Assembly: GCA_030765455.1 (NCBI GenBank)
Contig: JAVCCM010000175.1
Location: forward strand, 1-40,730
Length of the DNA: 40,730 bases
Direction: 5' to 3'
Source of the DNA: Candidatus Electryonea clarkiae
Lineage (GTDB): Bacteria > Electryoneota > Electryoneia > Electryoneales > Electryoneaceae
Part shown: piece by piece, positions 24,293 to 33,433 of the stretch
Position numbering within the stretch: position 1 is the stretch's first letter
Layout: each line of letters starts with the position of its first letter
Translations under genes and position numbers: made by a program
The notes under the pieces: model-generated
What the model was told of the DNA's origin: nothing
Databases searched by the model: none
Seen by the model: the letters and a program-made list of their open reading frames with translations, nothing else

Positions 24293-25908
24293 TGAACGAT
24301 TCCTACAACCCCGATATTCTTATCCGATAATTCGCGGATATGAAATTGTGCAGGTGGCGTCATATCATTATTTTTATTATACCTTCGCACGTCAATCCTT
24401 AGATATCCTTCAACTTCAACAAGAGACTTCACAGAGACCGGGACGGTAAAGACTATATCCGCATCTGCAATTTTAAACTCGGGTGAAATTACTTTTCCAT
24501 TATCATTATAAAATTTAATCACGTATTTATAGCGGTTGTCTTCATTTTGTGATAATGCTCTTTCAAAGTCCTCAAGAACCATTCTCCCATCTTCTAATGA
24601 TCTTAGCTCAACCGGAGCTACACGGCTCATGCAATATTCAATAATTTTTTCTTTCCTCTGCATAAGAGTAGCGATAATATATTCTTCAGCTTCGGGGTCA
24701 GGATATTTTGCGGCTTTGACAAGTGTTCGCAAGTGATCCTCTTTCAGTGCGCCAAGTATTTTAGCAGCCCAGTAATCATCATCCGGCAATGCCAGGCGGA
24801 CAGGAAGAAACTGGTATGTTTCACGCCAGGATTCTGGATTGAAAATGGTTGACTCAAATGCACCGACAGATTCCCAACCGGTATATCCTACCTCCTCCCA
24901 ATTTTCATCGATGATTCCAAATGTTGCCAGGTTTTTAAACATTTGTCCAAAGTTGAAGTAATGCTCATGTCCGTCCCAGAGCCAGTCATGTTCTGCGCCA
25001 TGTCCTCCGAATGCTTCTCCAAAATCGAGCATATAATGTTTTATATATCCTTCATCATTTTCGCCTATAAAAACATCGAGAGTATTATCTATTCGAATAT
25101 CTGAATGATTTGTAAATGCTCCGAAAACGCGGAGTGCTCTCAGTACACGACGGTCCTGGTGAGCGATCCGGTCATTGGGATCGTCGCTTCGAGTCCCGGA
25201 TTCAACTGTGGGTCCAATAATTTTGCCGGGAATAAACATGCTGAAAGTGCTTCTGTAGAAACCTCCCACTGGTTCAGCGACATAAGAAAGGACGGATTCT
25301 AAATCCTTCTGAGTTAATCCACTCTCAGGATTAATCTTTAATTCTTCGGATTTGAAAAAAACCAGGTAATCCTCTGGAACATTGTACCCAAAACCCCAGA
25401 ATAGACGATTTACAATCAGGTTGGTAGTGGTTTGGATAGCCGGAAATTTGGGGGGATCGAACTTCACAATATAACGAATACCACGGCTGTCTTTTACGAT
25501 GAACCCGGGATTAGTACCGCCAAGCTTTCCTCCAACAACCGTATATGGTGATTCTGGAGCGCCTTTCTTTTCTACTCCATGCAGCAGTTCTTCAGGCGTA
25601 ATATCACGATATCCTAACCGGGGAGTGAACCAGGATGACTTTGGAACATTATCCATTGAATTTACGTCAGCAGAACGTGGAATTCTTGAGAGATCAAGAC
25701 TATGGACTATCGGACGTCTGACAAGGTTATTGAAATAATAGTAAAACTCTTCATATTCATTTGATTCAGGCGAGGGTATTGGAGAATTATCTCCGGCATC
25801 GGTGATTGGAGGAGAATCTGAGAACCGGAATGCCCGGGAGGAGCATCCAATACAAACAAGCAACGTTAAACCAAACAACAATAAATAATGGTTGATAGAA
25901 TATTTCAT
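24289..25908 (-). CDS. Lipoprotein with protein-kinase-like motifs
   Basis: The 539-residue product has an N-terminal lipoprotein signal with acceptor Cys22 (lipobox CIGC, slightly imperfect), so it should be exported and lipid-anchored. Kinase-fold-like elements follow in the right order: Lys149 in RYIVKFDPP, HSDIRIDN (268-275) with the Asp-to-Asn spacing of 5 seen in protein-kinase catalytic loops, and YMLDFGEAFG with DFG at 295-297. Related proteins with KFDP, NHxDxRxxNTLD and HYxxDFG motifs are found in Acidobacteria and neighbours, annotated as hypothetical (recollection). No phosphorylation activity is proven. The gene starts 6 bases after the beta-barrel gene, so the two are co-translated and probably work together at the outer membrane. 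HipA/CotH-like relationships are possible alternatives. Confidence 0.75.
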   Translation of the reverse strand: MKYSINHYLLLFGLTLLVCIGCSSRAFRFSDSPPITDAGDNSPIPSPESNEYEEFYYYFNNLVRRPIVHSLDLSRIPRSADVNSMDNVPKSSWFTPRLGYRDITPEELLHGVEKKGAPESPYTVVGGKLGGTNPGFIVKDSRGIRYIVKFDPPKFPAIQTTTNLIVNRLFWGFGYNVPEDYLVFFKSEELKINPESGLTQKDLESVLSYVAEPVGGFYRSTFSMFIPGKIIGPTVESGTRSDDPNDRIAHQDRRVLRALRVFGAFTNHSDIRIDNTLDVFIGENDEGYIKHYMLDFGEAFGGHGAEHDWLWDGHEHYFNFGQMFKNLATFGIIDENWEEVGYTGWESVGAFESTIFNPESWRETYQFLPVRLALPDDDYWAAKILGALKEDHLRTLVKAAKYPDPEAEEYIIATLMQRKEKIIEYCMSRVAPVELRSLEDGRMVLEDFERALSQNEDNRYKYVIKFYNDNGKVISPEFKIADADIVFTVPVSVKSLVEVEGYLRIDVRRYNKNNDMTPPAQFHIRELSDKNIGVVGIVH

Positions 25909-25914
25909 ATTTCT

Positions 25915-27294
25915 TTAATCCCACTCAAGGCGATCATTCTTACCAAAATCAGCTCCAATTGACAATGAGGCTCGGATTCCCTCAGAGCCGTATGCCAAAA
26001 ACACATGTCCTTGAGAGCTTAATTGAATTCCTATTCCGGCAGCCCATGGAGCATTTTCAACAGACAAATTATTTATTGTTTCTGAAACTAACAGAAAATC
26101 AGTAAATAAGAAACCACCTATGTTATGAGTTAATTTCCAGTTATACTCAACGGTTGGAACGAGCGAGATATTATCTGTACGTAATATCGAGTGTTCCGAA
26201 ACACCTCTGAAGCAGGGATGCAGGGGATATTCAGTAAAAGGAACCGGAATTTTATCGTTCAGGTTTTCAATTATATTCAGTGCCATGTGTGTGGTAACAA
26301 TCCGATTTTGTTTAAGAACTGGAGTAGAGATTGAAAACTCAGTTCCTGCTCTTAACAATTCGCCATCATTTTCAACTGAACCAAGATATCCCGAATAGAA
26401 TTCAAGATTTATCCAACTGGATTGTAACAATTTGAGGTTCATTTTATTTAGCCGAAGCGCAATCTCAGAATAGTAAGTTTCTCTACTTTGATAAAGTTTG
26501 CCGCCGGGAAGGGTATTGCTGTCAAAAATATTGTCGAATGGCAGACCGTCTAATTCAGAGTTCAGCAATTCTCGATTTTGGAAATAACTCTTTAGCAGGT
26601 ATTCCCAAAGCCTGTTGTTGTGAATACGTATTTTAAATTGAATTCTTTCCCGACGTTGTACAAAGATTCCCATTTCTTCGACAGTATTTGGATCGAAATT
26701 ACTTCGTGGGTCAGAGAGTGGGTTTTTTCCAATACCATAGAACTTTCGATCTCGTTTCGAGATTTGAGCGCTTAGAACGGCATCCCAGTGTATGATTCCG
26801 GAATTGTTCAGCCATTGAAATTCGGAATTGCCTTTCCATTTCTCGCTGTTGGTGTATGTTCCTCTCAAAGAGCTCGAAAATCGTTTGCTGCGGTAAAATC
26901 CCTTTGCGCCAGCCTCAGGCAGTAAATCACTGTCGAGCATCAGGAGAGGATGCCAGCCCAATCGTCTGTCATAGAAATACAGAAATTTTTCGATTTTCGC
27001 AATCAATTCAGGATTTGTAGCATGGTAGGCGCCTCTTCCTGTAAAATAGAGGAATCCTCCTGTGGTATTGCGGGGAAAAAATAATAAAACGTTTACCGGT
27101 TTTCTCCAGAATTCGTCCGCATACTTCTCTTCTCTCTCTATACCGCGAAGATTGGACAGGGAAGAGGATCCGGGTTTTTTGTCGGTTGAGATTGAATCAA
27201 CATTGGATATTTGATCAATACTCGCACAAATCGCCGGGAAAGCAAGGACAAGGAGCAATGTCAAATCTATTGTTTTTCTAACCCTGGAGAACAT
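25915..27294 (-). CDS. Outer-membrane beta-barrel protein (Omp85/surface-antigen-like)
   Basis: The product of about 459 residues has a signal peptide (TIDLTLLLVLAFPAICA), a linker rich in Ser/Lys, and then many alternating amphipathic strands typical of a beta-barrel (for example SWINLEFYSGYLGS, TEFSISTPV, VPTVEYNWKL, AAGIGIQLSSQGHVFLAYGSEGIRASLSIGADFG). The last third resembles the bacterial surface antigen (D15) barrel. No POTRA domains are visible, so it is not a full BamA. The first ATG at 27294 is preferred over a TTG one codon earlier. It is the first gene of a two-gene unit with the kinase-like lipoprotein, suggesting a barrel plus lipoprotein complex. Confidence 0.7.
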   Translation of the reverse strand: MFSRVRKTIDLTLLLVLAFPAICASIDQISNVDSISTDKKPGSSSLSNLRGIEREEKYADEFWRKPVNVLLFFPRNTTGGFLYFTGRGAYHATNPELIAKIEKFLYFYDRRLGWHPLLMLDSDLLPEAGAKGFYRSKRFSSSLRGTYTNSEKWKGNSEFQWLNNSGIIHWDAVLSAQISKRDRKFYGIGKNPLSDPRSNFDPNTVEEMGIFVQRRERIQFKIRIHNNRLWEYLLKSYFQNRELLNSELDGLPFDNIFDSNTLPGGKLYQSRETYYSEIALRLNKMNLKLLQSSWINLEFYSGYLGSVENDGELLRAGTEFSISTPVLKQNRIVTTHMALNIIENLNDKIPVPFTEYPLHPCFRGVSEHSILRTDNISLVPTVEYNWKLTHNIGGFLFTDFLLVSETINNLSVENAPWAAGIGIQLSSQGHVFLAYGSEGIRASLSIGADFGKNDRLEWD

Positions 27295-27396
27295 CAATTT
27301 TTGTTAGACTCACGCACGAAATAATTATTAATCTCTTTAATATTAAATGATTATCAGAAAGTTATATACAAAAAAGAGACTCGATGATTAAATAGT

Positions 27397-28101
27397 TTAA
27401 AAAGAACTAAGAGTCTGATCCACTTTTCTACGCCAATAAAGGAAAGATGCATCATCCAGTCCCGAAAATTTAGCGTAAGAGAGGAGAGCTTTTATTCTAT
27501 ATGCTTTCAGGTCTTCTGTGATAAGTTCTCCCATCGTATCTAATCTGTCTGCTACGTTTCTATAGTTTGTGATCTCTTTGCGGTAGTTGGCACCGGTCTT
27601 TTTCAGTTTCTTCCTAAGGTTATCAAAATAAGGTGCCCAATGATCTCCGCCTACCCGGTTCGCCTCTACACGTCCCTTTTCGTAATCGTCATGATATTTT
27701 AGAAACTCATCCATTATATCGATATATTTCTTTTTATATTCAAATGCTTCATTTTCCAACTCGAAAAAACGGACAATATTCTTTTTTAATTCAACGGCAT
27801 CTCCAGGTTCAATGCTTCTTAATTCTTCTAACAAGCTAGTTCTATTCTCAATCGCTTTGTCGCAAATATCCTTTAGTTTTTCAGCATTGAATTCGCTATA
27901 CTTGGCTTCCTCACCAAATATCGGATTGGTAAACTTGGCATCTGAGGCTATAGCCATGCTAATTTTTTCTTTTAAATCTGGTGGGATAGGTCTGCTGCAA
28001 CCAAGAAAGGAACTAAATAAAAGGGACATGATGAACAGGATTACGATCAAACTGTAACCAGAATAATTATTGTCTCGTTTTTTTAAATTATGCATCCACA
28101 T
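27397..28101 (-). CDS. Lipoprotein of unknown function, alpha-helical
   Basis: The 234-residue product has a lipoprotein signal (LIVILFIMSLLFSSFLGC, Cys at about 35) after a basic N-terminus. The mature part is rich in Lys, Glu and Asp and appears almost wholly helical, with probable coiled-coil stretches (LLEELRSIEPGDAVELKKNIVRFFELENEAFEYKKKYIDIMDEFLKY). No known domain is recognised. It lies 103 bases upstream of the beta-barrel gene on the same strand. ATG codons at 28101 and 28095 are both possible; GGAAGG lies upstream. Confidence 0.7.
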   Translation of the reverse strand: MWMHNLKKRDNNYSGYSLIVILFIMSLLFSSFLGCSRPIPPDLKEKISMAIASDAKFTNPIFGEEAKYSEFNAEKLKDICDKAIENRTSLLEELRSIEPGDAVELKKNIVRFFELENEAFEYKKKYIDIMDEFLKYHDDYEKGRVEANRVGGDHWAPYFDNLRKKLKKTGANYRKEITNYRNVADRLDTMGELITEDLKAYRIKALLSYAKFSGLDDASFLYWRRKVDQTLSSF

Positions 28102-28229
28102 TTTACAGCCTTCCCTTCATGAAAAGTCAAAAAAATTACAAATCTCAAAATACAGAATTCATTTTACTCACAGTGTCAACATATACATATAAAACGACAA
28201 ATAAAATAGTACGGTTTATGCTCACTCTT

Positions 28230-28940
28230 TCAGGAATTTAAAATATCTTTGATTCGATCCGCTTCGGCTTTCAGGACTTCTTTCAATTCATCAGAATTCA
28301 TATAGTTAATATTCTCGTTTTCAGAAAGCTTCATACAACTTTCCACGATAGTTTCAATCCTTTTTAATTGTGTATCGACAGTGCTATTAATATTACTATC
28401 TACATTTTCTTTGCCTGGTGGGGCTAACAGGTCCTGAAGATTATTCACAGATCCGTCCAGCAATCCGGATAGATATTGAAAGAATTGCGATATGTTTTCT
28501 ATTATTACTGAAGTTTCAGTGTTTTCAATTCCTTTTTCAGAAATTTTATTCTTTAAAATTGTAGCGACAGAGGTTTCATCAAAATGTTTTTCCAGCCTTG
28601 CAAGAAGGTCTTCAATTTCAAATGGTTTTACGATAAAATCATCTGCCCCCAGGCTGTAAGCGGCAAATTGTATATCAGCCTGTCCATAAGAAGTGCAGAA
28701 CAGGATCGGAATATCAGCAGTTGAATGATGAATTTTTAGTTTCTGTGCAGCTTCGAGTCCATTCAGTTTTGGCATTTCAACATCCATCAGAATCAAGTCA
28801 GGCAGAAATTCTATTGTTTTGGATACACAGTCTTCTCCGTCAACAGCAAGTAAAACTTCATATCCCGCATTAGATAACAGGGCTTCCATTGCATCCCTGA
28901 GGTCTGTCTCATCATCAGCGATTAGAATTTTGTGTTTCAT
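28230..28940 (-). CDS. Response regulator with a helical output domain
   Basis: The 236-residue product has a complete CheY-like receiver domain (residues 1-122): acidic pocket Asp9/Asp10, phospho-acceptor Asp53 in LILMDVEMP, Thr83 and Lys105 in FIVKPF. The C-terminal part (about 125-236) is helical, polar and without a DNA-binding or enzymatic motif; it may be a dimerisation or partner-binding module. No histidine kinase is adjacent, but a Ser/Thr kinase gene lies divergently at 29403. The two could be part of one signalling network; that is only an inference from position. Confidence 0.88.
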   Translation of the reverse strand: MKHKILIADDETDLRDAMEALLSNAGYEVLLAVDGEDCVSKTIEFLPDLILMDVEMPKLNGLEAAQKLKIHHSTADIPILFCTSYGQADIQFAAYSLGADDFIVKPFEIEDLLARLEKHFDETSVATILKNKISEKGIENTETSVIIENISQFFQYLSGLLDGSVNNLQDLLAPPGKENVDSNINSTVDTQLKRIETIVESCMKLSENENINYMNSDELKEVLKAEADRIKDILNS

Positions 28941-29402
28941 TATTTATTCTCCGGATAAAGTCTTTAAATAGGAGTGCAAGAACAGATGGCGTATCCGGTC
29001 ATTAAATAGGGATGAACAGATCGCCGGAATTCACGAAAATGATTCTCATACATGTAATTGGTCAAAGATAACACAACAGAATATCGTAATACAGGGGTAC
29101 AGATGAGAAAAGTGCAATTATTATTCATCCAATAATTACGCCCTGGTTGGCACAACTGCTTGCTGTCGGGTTTAGCTCTTGCTGATATTGTAACAGCAGT
29201 TCATATTATTAAAAGGATAATATTTCTCAATAACACACTTCAAATATAGAGTAAAAATCACTACCTTACGCCTGACTATTTAGTAATGGTTGTTTCTCTG
29301 CCAGCTATTATATGTAATCGCATTATTCTTGTACATACACAATTATTGTATAAATAAGTTTTCTTTATCTGTAGTAATTACAGGCGTGTTTATTGGATTT
29401 TC
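28941..29402. other. 462-base divergent intergenic region
   Basis: This is the region between the divergent response-regulator and Ser/Thr-kinase genes. It is AT-rich and holds no supported ORF; a 63-codon minus-strand frame at 28964-29155 has no ribosome binding site and no recognisable content. It must hold the promoters of both neighbours. Confidence 0.5.
29326..29354 (+). promoter_or_regulatory. Possible promoter of the Ser/Thr kinase gene
   Basis: TTCTTG (29326-29331) and TATAAA (29349-29354) are separated by 17 bases and lie 48 bases before the kinase ATG at 29403. The region is AT-rich, so the match could be chance. Confidence 0.35.
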
Positions 29403-31073
29403 ATGACCGGTAGGATTGGAAAAGATTACGAAGTTATCCGCGAGATACGGCGTGGTCCCTGGGTAACGGTTTATGAGGCGAACCATCGTGTCCTGGGTCG
29501 TCGCAGGCTCGTTAAATGGTTAAACCCGGAGCACAGTGGTGACGAGGAGATGTCTGCCAGGCTGGAACGTGAAGCGCGCCTTGGGGCAAAGGTAGAACAC
29601 CCGAATGCAGCACGAATTCATGACGTGAGTGAAGCCGATGGGAGACCGTATGTCGCGATGGAATGGATAGAGGGTGAAGACCTGGAAATGGCATTGGAAC
29701 GTGAAGGTGTCTTTTCATTCAATCGGACATTACGATTATCAAGAGATTTATTAAATGGACTGGCAGCTATCCATGAAGAGGGTGTTGTACACAGGGATTT
29801 AAGTCCGGCAAATGTACGGTTAACTGAAGAAGGTGTTGCGAGAATCACTGATTTTGGACTTGCAACCAGTGATTTTGATCTGCGCTACACTTTACCAGGT
29901 TCTGTTGTTGGCACTCCGGGATATCTCGCGCCGGAACAGGCTTCGGGAAAAGAGATCGACTCACGAGCTGACCTGTTTGCTTTAGGGGTATTGATCCATG
30001 AAGCATTAACAGGAAAACCTCTTTTTCGCGACAAAGATCTTATAGCAACCCTGAAAAGAGTAAGGTCGGAATCGGCGCCCTCGCTTAACGATATAGTTGA
30101 CGGTTTGCCCGAAGGTTTTGCTGACTGGGTAGCTAAACTTCTGGAGAAAAAGCCGGGAAACCGCTGGCAGTCTGCCTCGCAAGCCAATGAAGCGTTGACT
30201 GAACTGATTCAGGAAAAGGGTTGGGAGGTAGAGGAAACCTCAAAGAAATCCGGACGATCCTATTGGTTTACGATTCCGGCAACCTTGTTACCCGCAATCG
30301 CTATAGCGTTGCTTCTCGCAACTATGATACAAGTCCTGCGTCCTTCTCCCAAATCTCCAATCGAACCCCCAAGACTTGTCCCGGGTGATAAAATGGATAC
30401 CCCGATAACTGGAGAATCATCCCTGGAGAATAATGATGGCTCTGTGGCAGCTTCGGAAGAGCAAGTTGAAAGGGGTATGACTGAAGACATCGAGAAAAGC
30501 AATACGGATACGGATTTCACACCGGTGCGCACGACAGACACACGACCAGAGATAACTGGAGATCCGGATAACGAGTCCCAAAAGTCTCCGGAGACTTCTT
30601 CAAATGAAAGCGGTGAAACGGATATTGCAGACAATATTGACAACAAAAATGATATTGGAATTTTAATGATACAGTCACGTCCCTGGGCAGACGTTTACAT
30701 GGATCAGGAACGTATAGGCGCAACACCGGGAATTGATCCTCTTTCGATTCAAGTCGGGGAGATTCACCTTATTTTTGATAACCCTGGATTCCCCCCTATT
30801 CCTTTTGATACAATGGTTTCTCCGTCAGGTACTACAAAGGTCTTTCTCGAGTTAGCAGACATGGTGGGTACGGTAAGTATATCGGCAACACCTTGGGCTC
30901 ATGTGTTTATTGACGACAACCCAATTGGCGATACTCCCTTGAACAGACTTATACACCTTTCACCCGGTCGGCATCTTATCAAAATGACTCATCCAGAATT
31001 TGGTGAGGAAGTTAGAGAAATTCACCTGGAACCCGGTGAAACGGCAACTATTAATGTTGATATGATTAAATAA
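29403..31073 (+). CDS. Membrane Ser/Thr protein kinase with two PEGA domains
   Basis: The 556-residue product has an N-terminal Hanks-type kinase domain (about 8-270): beta-3 Lys38, catalytic loop HRDLSPAN with Asp132, DFG at 150-152, and GTPGYLAPEQASG in the activation segment. The glycine loop is unusual (IRRGPWVTVYEA). A juxtamembrane linker and one transmembrane helix (about 288-310) lead to a Ser/Thr/Asp-rich spacer and two PEGA repeats at the C-terminus (ILMIQSRPWADVYMDQERIGATPG and VSISATPWAHVFIDDNPIGDTPL). The kinase domain is cytoplasmic and the PEGA part extracytoplasmic, where it may bind surface components. The secreted-protein genes that follow on the same strand may be its regulatory or functional context. 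Confidence 0.93.
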   Translation: MTGRIGKDYEVIREIRRGPWVTVYEANHRVLGRRRLVKWLNPEHSGDEEMSARLEREARLGAKVEHPNAARIHDVSEADGRPYVAMEWIEGEDLEMALEREGVFSFNRTLRLSRDLLNGLAAIHEEGVVHRDLSPANVRLTEEGVARITDFGLATSDFDLRYTLPGSVVGTPGYLAPEQASGKEIDSRADLFALGVLIHEALTGKPLFRDKDLIATLKRVRSESAPSLNDIVDGLPEGFADWVAKLLEKKPGNRWQSASQANEALTELIQEKGWEVEETSKKSGRSYWFTIPATLLPAIAIALLLATMIQVLRPSPKSPIEPPRLVPGDKMDTPITGESSLENNDGSVAASEEQVERGMTEDIEKSNTDTDFTPVRTTDTRPEITGDPDNESQKSPETSSNESGETDIADNIDNKNDIGILMIQSRPWADVYMDQERIGATPGIDPLSIQVGEIHLIFDNPGFPPIPFDTMVSPSGTTKVFLELADMVGTVSISATPWAHVFIDDNPIGDTPLNRLIHLSPGRHLIKMTHPEFGEEVREIHLEPGETATINVDMIK

Positions 31074-31125
31074 GGCATAACCTTTGCTCGTGTTTGATAT
31101 GCAACTAAAATGTTTTATTTTATAG

Positions 31126-32442
31126 ATGGATATGAAAAGATATATTTACATAATAGCATTGGTATTAATTCCGCTTATTGCAAAAGGTGAGTGGGAAACG
31201 ATACCTGATTCACTGCCTACCGCACGGGACCAGATGGCGAGTGTCATGATGGGCACGACTGCCTATTTGATAGGCGGGAACGAAATGAGCAATAACGTTC
31301 CGGTGCCTTCGGATTGTGTCCTCAGCTTCGATATGTTGCAGCGTGAATGGGTAAACGATGTACCCAGCCTACTTTTTCCCCGTGCTGGAGCAACAGCAGT
31401 AGTGTTCAATGAGAAGATTTATGTTATTGGTGGTTGGGGTATAATCCAACACGAAGATACATTTATAGAAACTCTTTGGACAACGATAGAGGTTTGGTCT
31501 CCAGGACAGAATTTCTGGCAGATCGCCTGCAGTCTGAACCAGGGACGTGAGGGTGCAAAAGCTGTTGTAATAGGTGATAGTCTAATTGCTGTGACCGGAG
31601 GGTACATCGGTGAGGATCGTTACTTGAATCAGATTACACTATTAGAGCCGGATTCATCCGGAATTTACTTGAATGTATCTGAGAATGATGAGAGGTTTCC
31701 TCCATTACCTCTACCAAGGGCGATGCATGGGGCTGTTTATCTGGATAATGATTTATTCATTTTCGGAGGTTTTTATTTCGGTCCTTTGAAAGATCGTTAC
31801 AGGTTAGACAATGGCGGATGGGAGGAACTCGATACCCTTGATTACCCGTTAGCGGGGATGGCGGTAACTAATCTTCCTGATGTTGACTCGAGTCACTTTG
31901 CCTTGATTTCAGGTGGTTTCAAAGATTATGGATTGGATTCCAATGTAACAATCATGGATTCGCAGGGCGATATGGATGAGTTCATGCATCTTCCATTCCC
32001 ACGTGCTAATCATTCGATGTTGACCACGCGGATTGACGACAAGAGCCACATTTTTATTGCCGGAGGTACATTTTTAACTGAACGTGGACCTATAAAGCTT
32101 CGTGATGTAATTGTTTACCCAGATGATTACACTCCCAAGGTATTAGTAGGATCTCGAACTAATACTCCCGCAGAATTCAATATATCAGCATATCCGAATC
32201 CGGCGAATAATGATGCACGAATAACGATTTCGCCGTTGAACACCAATGATGAGATTGGCATAAAAATATTTGATGTTCTTGGACGAGAACTCTCAGCGAG
32301 CAAGTTATCGCCCGCCACCGGAATCATTGAGATGTCCTGGAGTTCTGTTATGAATGGCAGGCACATACCGGCGGGGACTTATTTTTTAGCAGTGCATCAA
32401 GGGAATCGTAACCAGATAATAAAACTTGTCAGGTTACCGTAA
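31126..32442 (+). CDS. Secreted kelch-repeat protein with type IX secretion C-terminal domain
   Basis: The 438-residue product begins with a signal peptide (YIYIIALVLIPLIAKG). Several kelch-type beta-propeller blades follow (MGTTAYLIGGNE; NEKIYVIGGWG; GDSLIAVTGGYIG; DNDLFIFGGFYFG; HFALISGGFKDYG; HIFIAGGTFL). The last ~85 residues form a Por/T9SS sorting domain (AYPNPANNDARITI at 356 on, KIFDVLGRELSASKL, PAGTYFLAVHQGNRNQIIKLVRL). It should be exported and attached to or released from the cell surface; the ligand of the propeller is unknown. It follows the kinase gene by 52 bases and may be co-transcribed. Confidence 0.88.
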   Translation: MDMKRYIYIIALVLIPLIAKGEWETIPDSLPTARDQMASVMMGTTAYLIGGNEMSNNVPVPSDCVLSFDMLQREWVNDVPSLLFPRAGATAVVFNEKIYVIGGWGIIQHEDTFIETLWTTIEVWSPGQNFWQIACSLNQGREGAKAVVIGDSLIAVTGGYIGEDRYLNQITLLEPDSSGIYLNVSENDERFPPLPLPRAMHGAVYLDNDLFIFGGFYFGPLKDRYRLDNGGWEELDTLDYPLAGMAVTNLPDVDSSHFALISGGFKDYGLDSNVTIMDSQGDMDEFMHLPFPRANHSMLTTRIDDKSHIFIAGGTFLTERGPIKLRDVIVYPDDYTPKVLVGSRTNTPAEFNISAYPNPANNDARITISPLNTNDEIGIKIFDVLGRELSASKLSPATGIIEMSWSSVMNGRHIPAGTYFLAVHQGNRNQIIKLVRLP

Positions 32443-32501
32443 ATTTCCTGATAGAATTGTCTGAATCAATTTGTGCTGCTTTATTATTAATATTGTTGAA
32501 G

Positions 32502-32535
32502 AGCCCGGCAAAAACACTTGCCGGGTTTACTGTTT
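32502..32535 (+). terminator. Intrinsic terminator behind the kelch gene
   Basis: CCCGGCAA (32504-32511) pairs perfectly with TTGCCGGG (32518-32525) with a 6-base loop, extended outwards by A-T and G-T pairs, and is followed by TTTACTGTTT. It probably ends the kinase-kelch transcript. Confidence 0.7.
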
Positions 32536-32593
32536 AATAACTATATATGGAGAATAATACAGGTTTGATATTCACAATCAATTCCCGGGATCG

Positions 32594-33433
32594 ATGATCA
32601 ATAGAAATATCCTCACATTTATTCAGATCTGCTTGTTACTGAGCTTGGCTTATACCAGTCATGCACAGGTAATCCGGGTCCGTCCATCCGAGTTAAATCC
32701 AGGGCTTGACAGTCTTTTCACTGCCGGACGTTTCGCAGAGATTGAGATTGAAGTTCTGCGTACACTTCGACGGGAACCTCCCGCAAATAATGAGGAACTA
32801 ATCGCTGCTTACCTGTACCTGGGTTTCGTAGAAGTATTCTCAGGAAGAGAGGACGACGCTCAAAATGATTTCATAAAGGCTCTCAAACTGAAACCCTCAT
32901 TGATCCTCGATCCGTTTTATGTGCCCCCCATGATTTTCGCCGCTTTTGAGAAAGCCCGGCAGAATTATGAAGAAAGTGTCTCCAGGGCTTCGGAAGAACT
33001 TCCATCCGACGAATTAGACAATTCCTTGGCACAGCTACCTGCTTATAAATCCAGGAGTGCCTGGAAAACAATGAGCAATATGATTGCTCCCGGCAGCGGT
33101 TTTATGATGGAAAAGAGGTTTATTAAGGGATCAATGTGGACACTTTTGCAGGCAAGTGCAGTGTCCGGTTTCGTCTATTCTTTCCAGAAAACGTCGGATG
33201 CACGACATGACTATATGAGTACATCAAATGAAACAAAATTTGATGATGCTTATGATTATTACAACAAATGGTATAACAGGACATGGATTTGGGGTGGTGC
33301 CGGTATTGCAGTTTATATTGCTTCTCAATTAGATTTTTTCTGTAATCCCCTCCCGGTGAATATCACGATTTCAACCCTTGACGGATCAGGGGGTAATATT
33401 CCGGCAGTAGGCATAAGTTTTCCAATGAAGTAG
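32594..33433 (+). CDS. Exported TPR protein with DUF5683-like C-terminus
   Basis: The 279-residue product has a signal peptide (FIQICLLLSLAYTSHAQ), a TPR-like helical region (about 40-110, LFTAGRFAEIEIEVLRTL ... AYLYLGFVEVFSGREDDAQNDFIKALKLKP) and a C-terminal part with SAWKTMSNMIAPGSGFMMEKRFIKGSMWTLLQ followed by hydrophobic helices. This resembles DUF5683, a Bacteroidota family with a conserved PGxGxxYxxxxxKG motif in a probable outer-membrane or periplasmic protein. The function is unknown. It ends 162 bases before the possible short peptide at 33595. Confidence 0.75.
   Translation: MINRNILTFIQICLLLSLAYTSHAQVIRVRPSELNPGLDSLFTAGRFAEIEIEVLRTLRREPPANNEELIAAYLYLGFVEVFSGREDDAQNDFIKALKLKPSLILDPFYVPPMIFAAFEKARQNYEESVSRASEELPSDELDNSLAQLPAYKSRSAWKTMSNMIAPGSGFMMEKRFIKGSMWTLLQASAVSGFVYSFQKTSDARHDYMSTSNETKFDDAYDYYNKWYNRTWIWGGAGIAVYIASQLDFFCNPLPVNITISTLDGSGGNIPAVGISFPMK

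Noticed and set aside
27298..27396. AATAATTATT palindrome as a terminator for the helical lipoprotein gene
   Set aside because: The stem is short and purely A-T, and no T-run is in the right place.
28964..29155. 63-codon minus-strand ORF in the divergent gap
   Set aside because: No ribosome binding site, no recognised motif, Cys/Tyr-rich composition typical of chance frames in AT-rich DNA.
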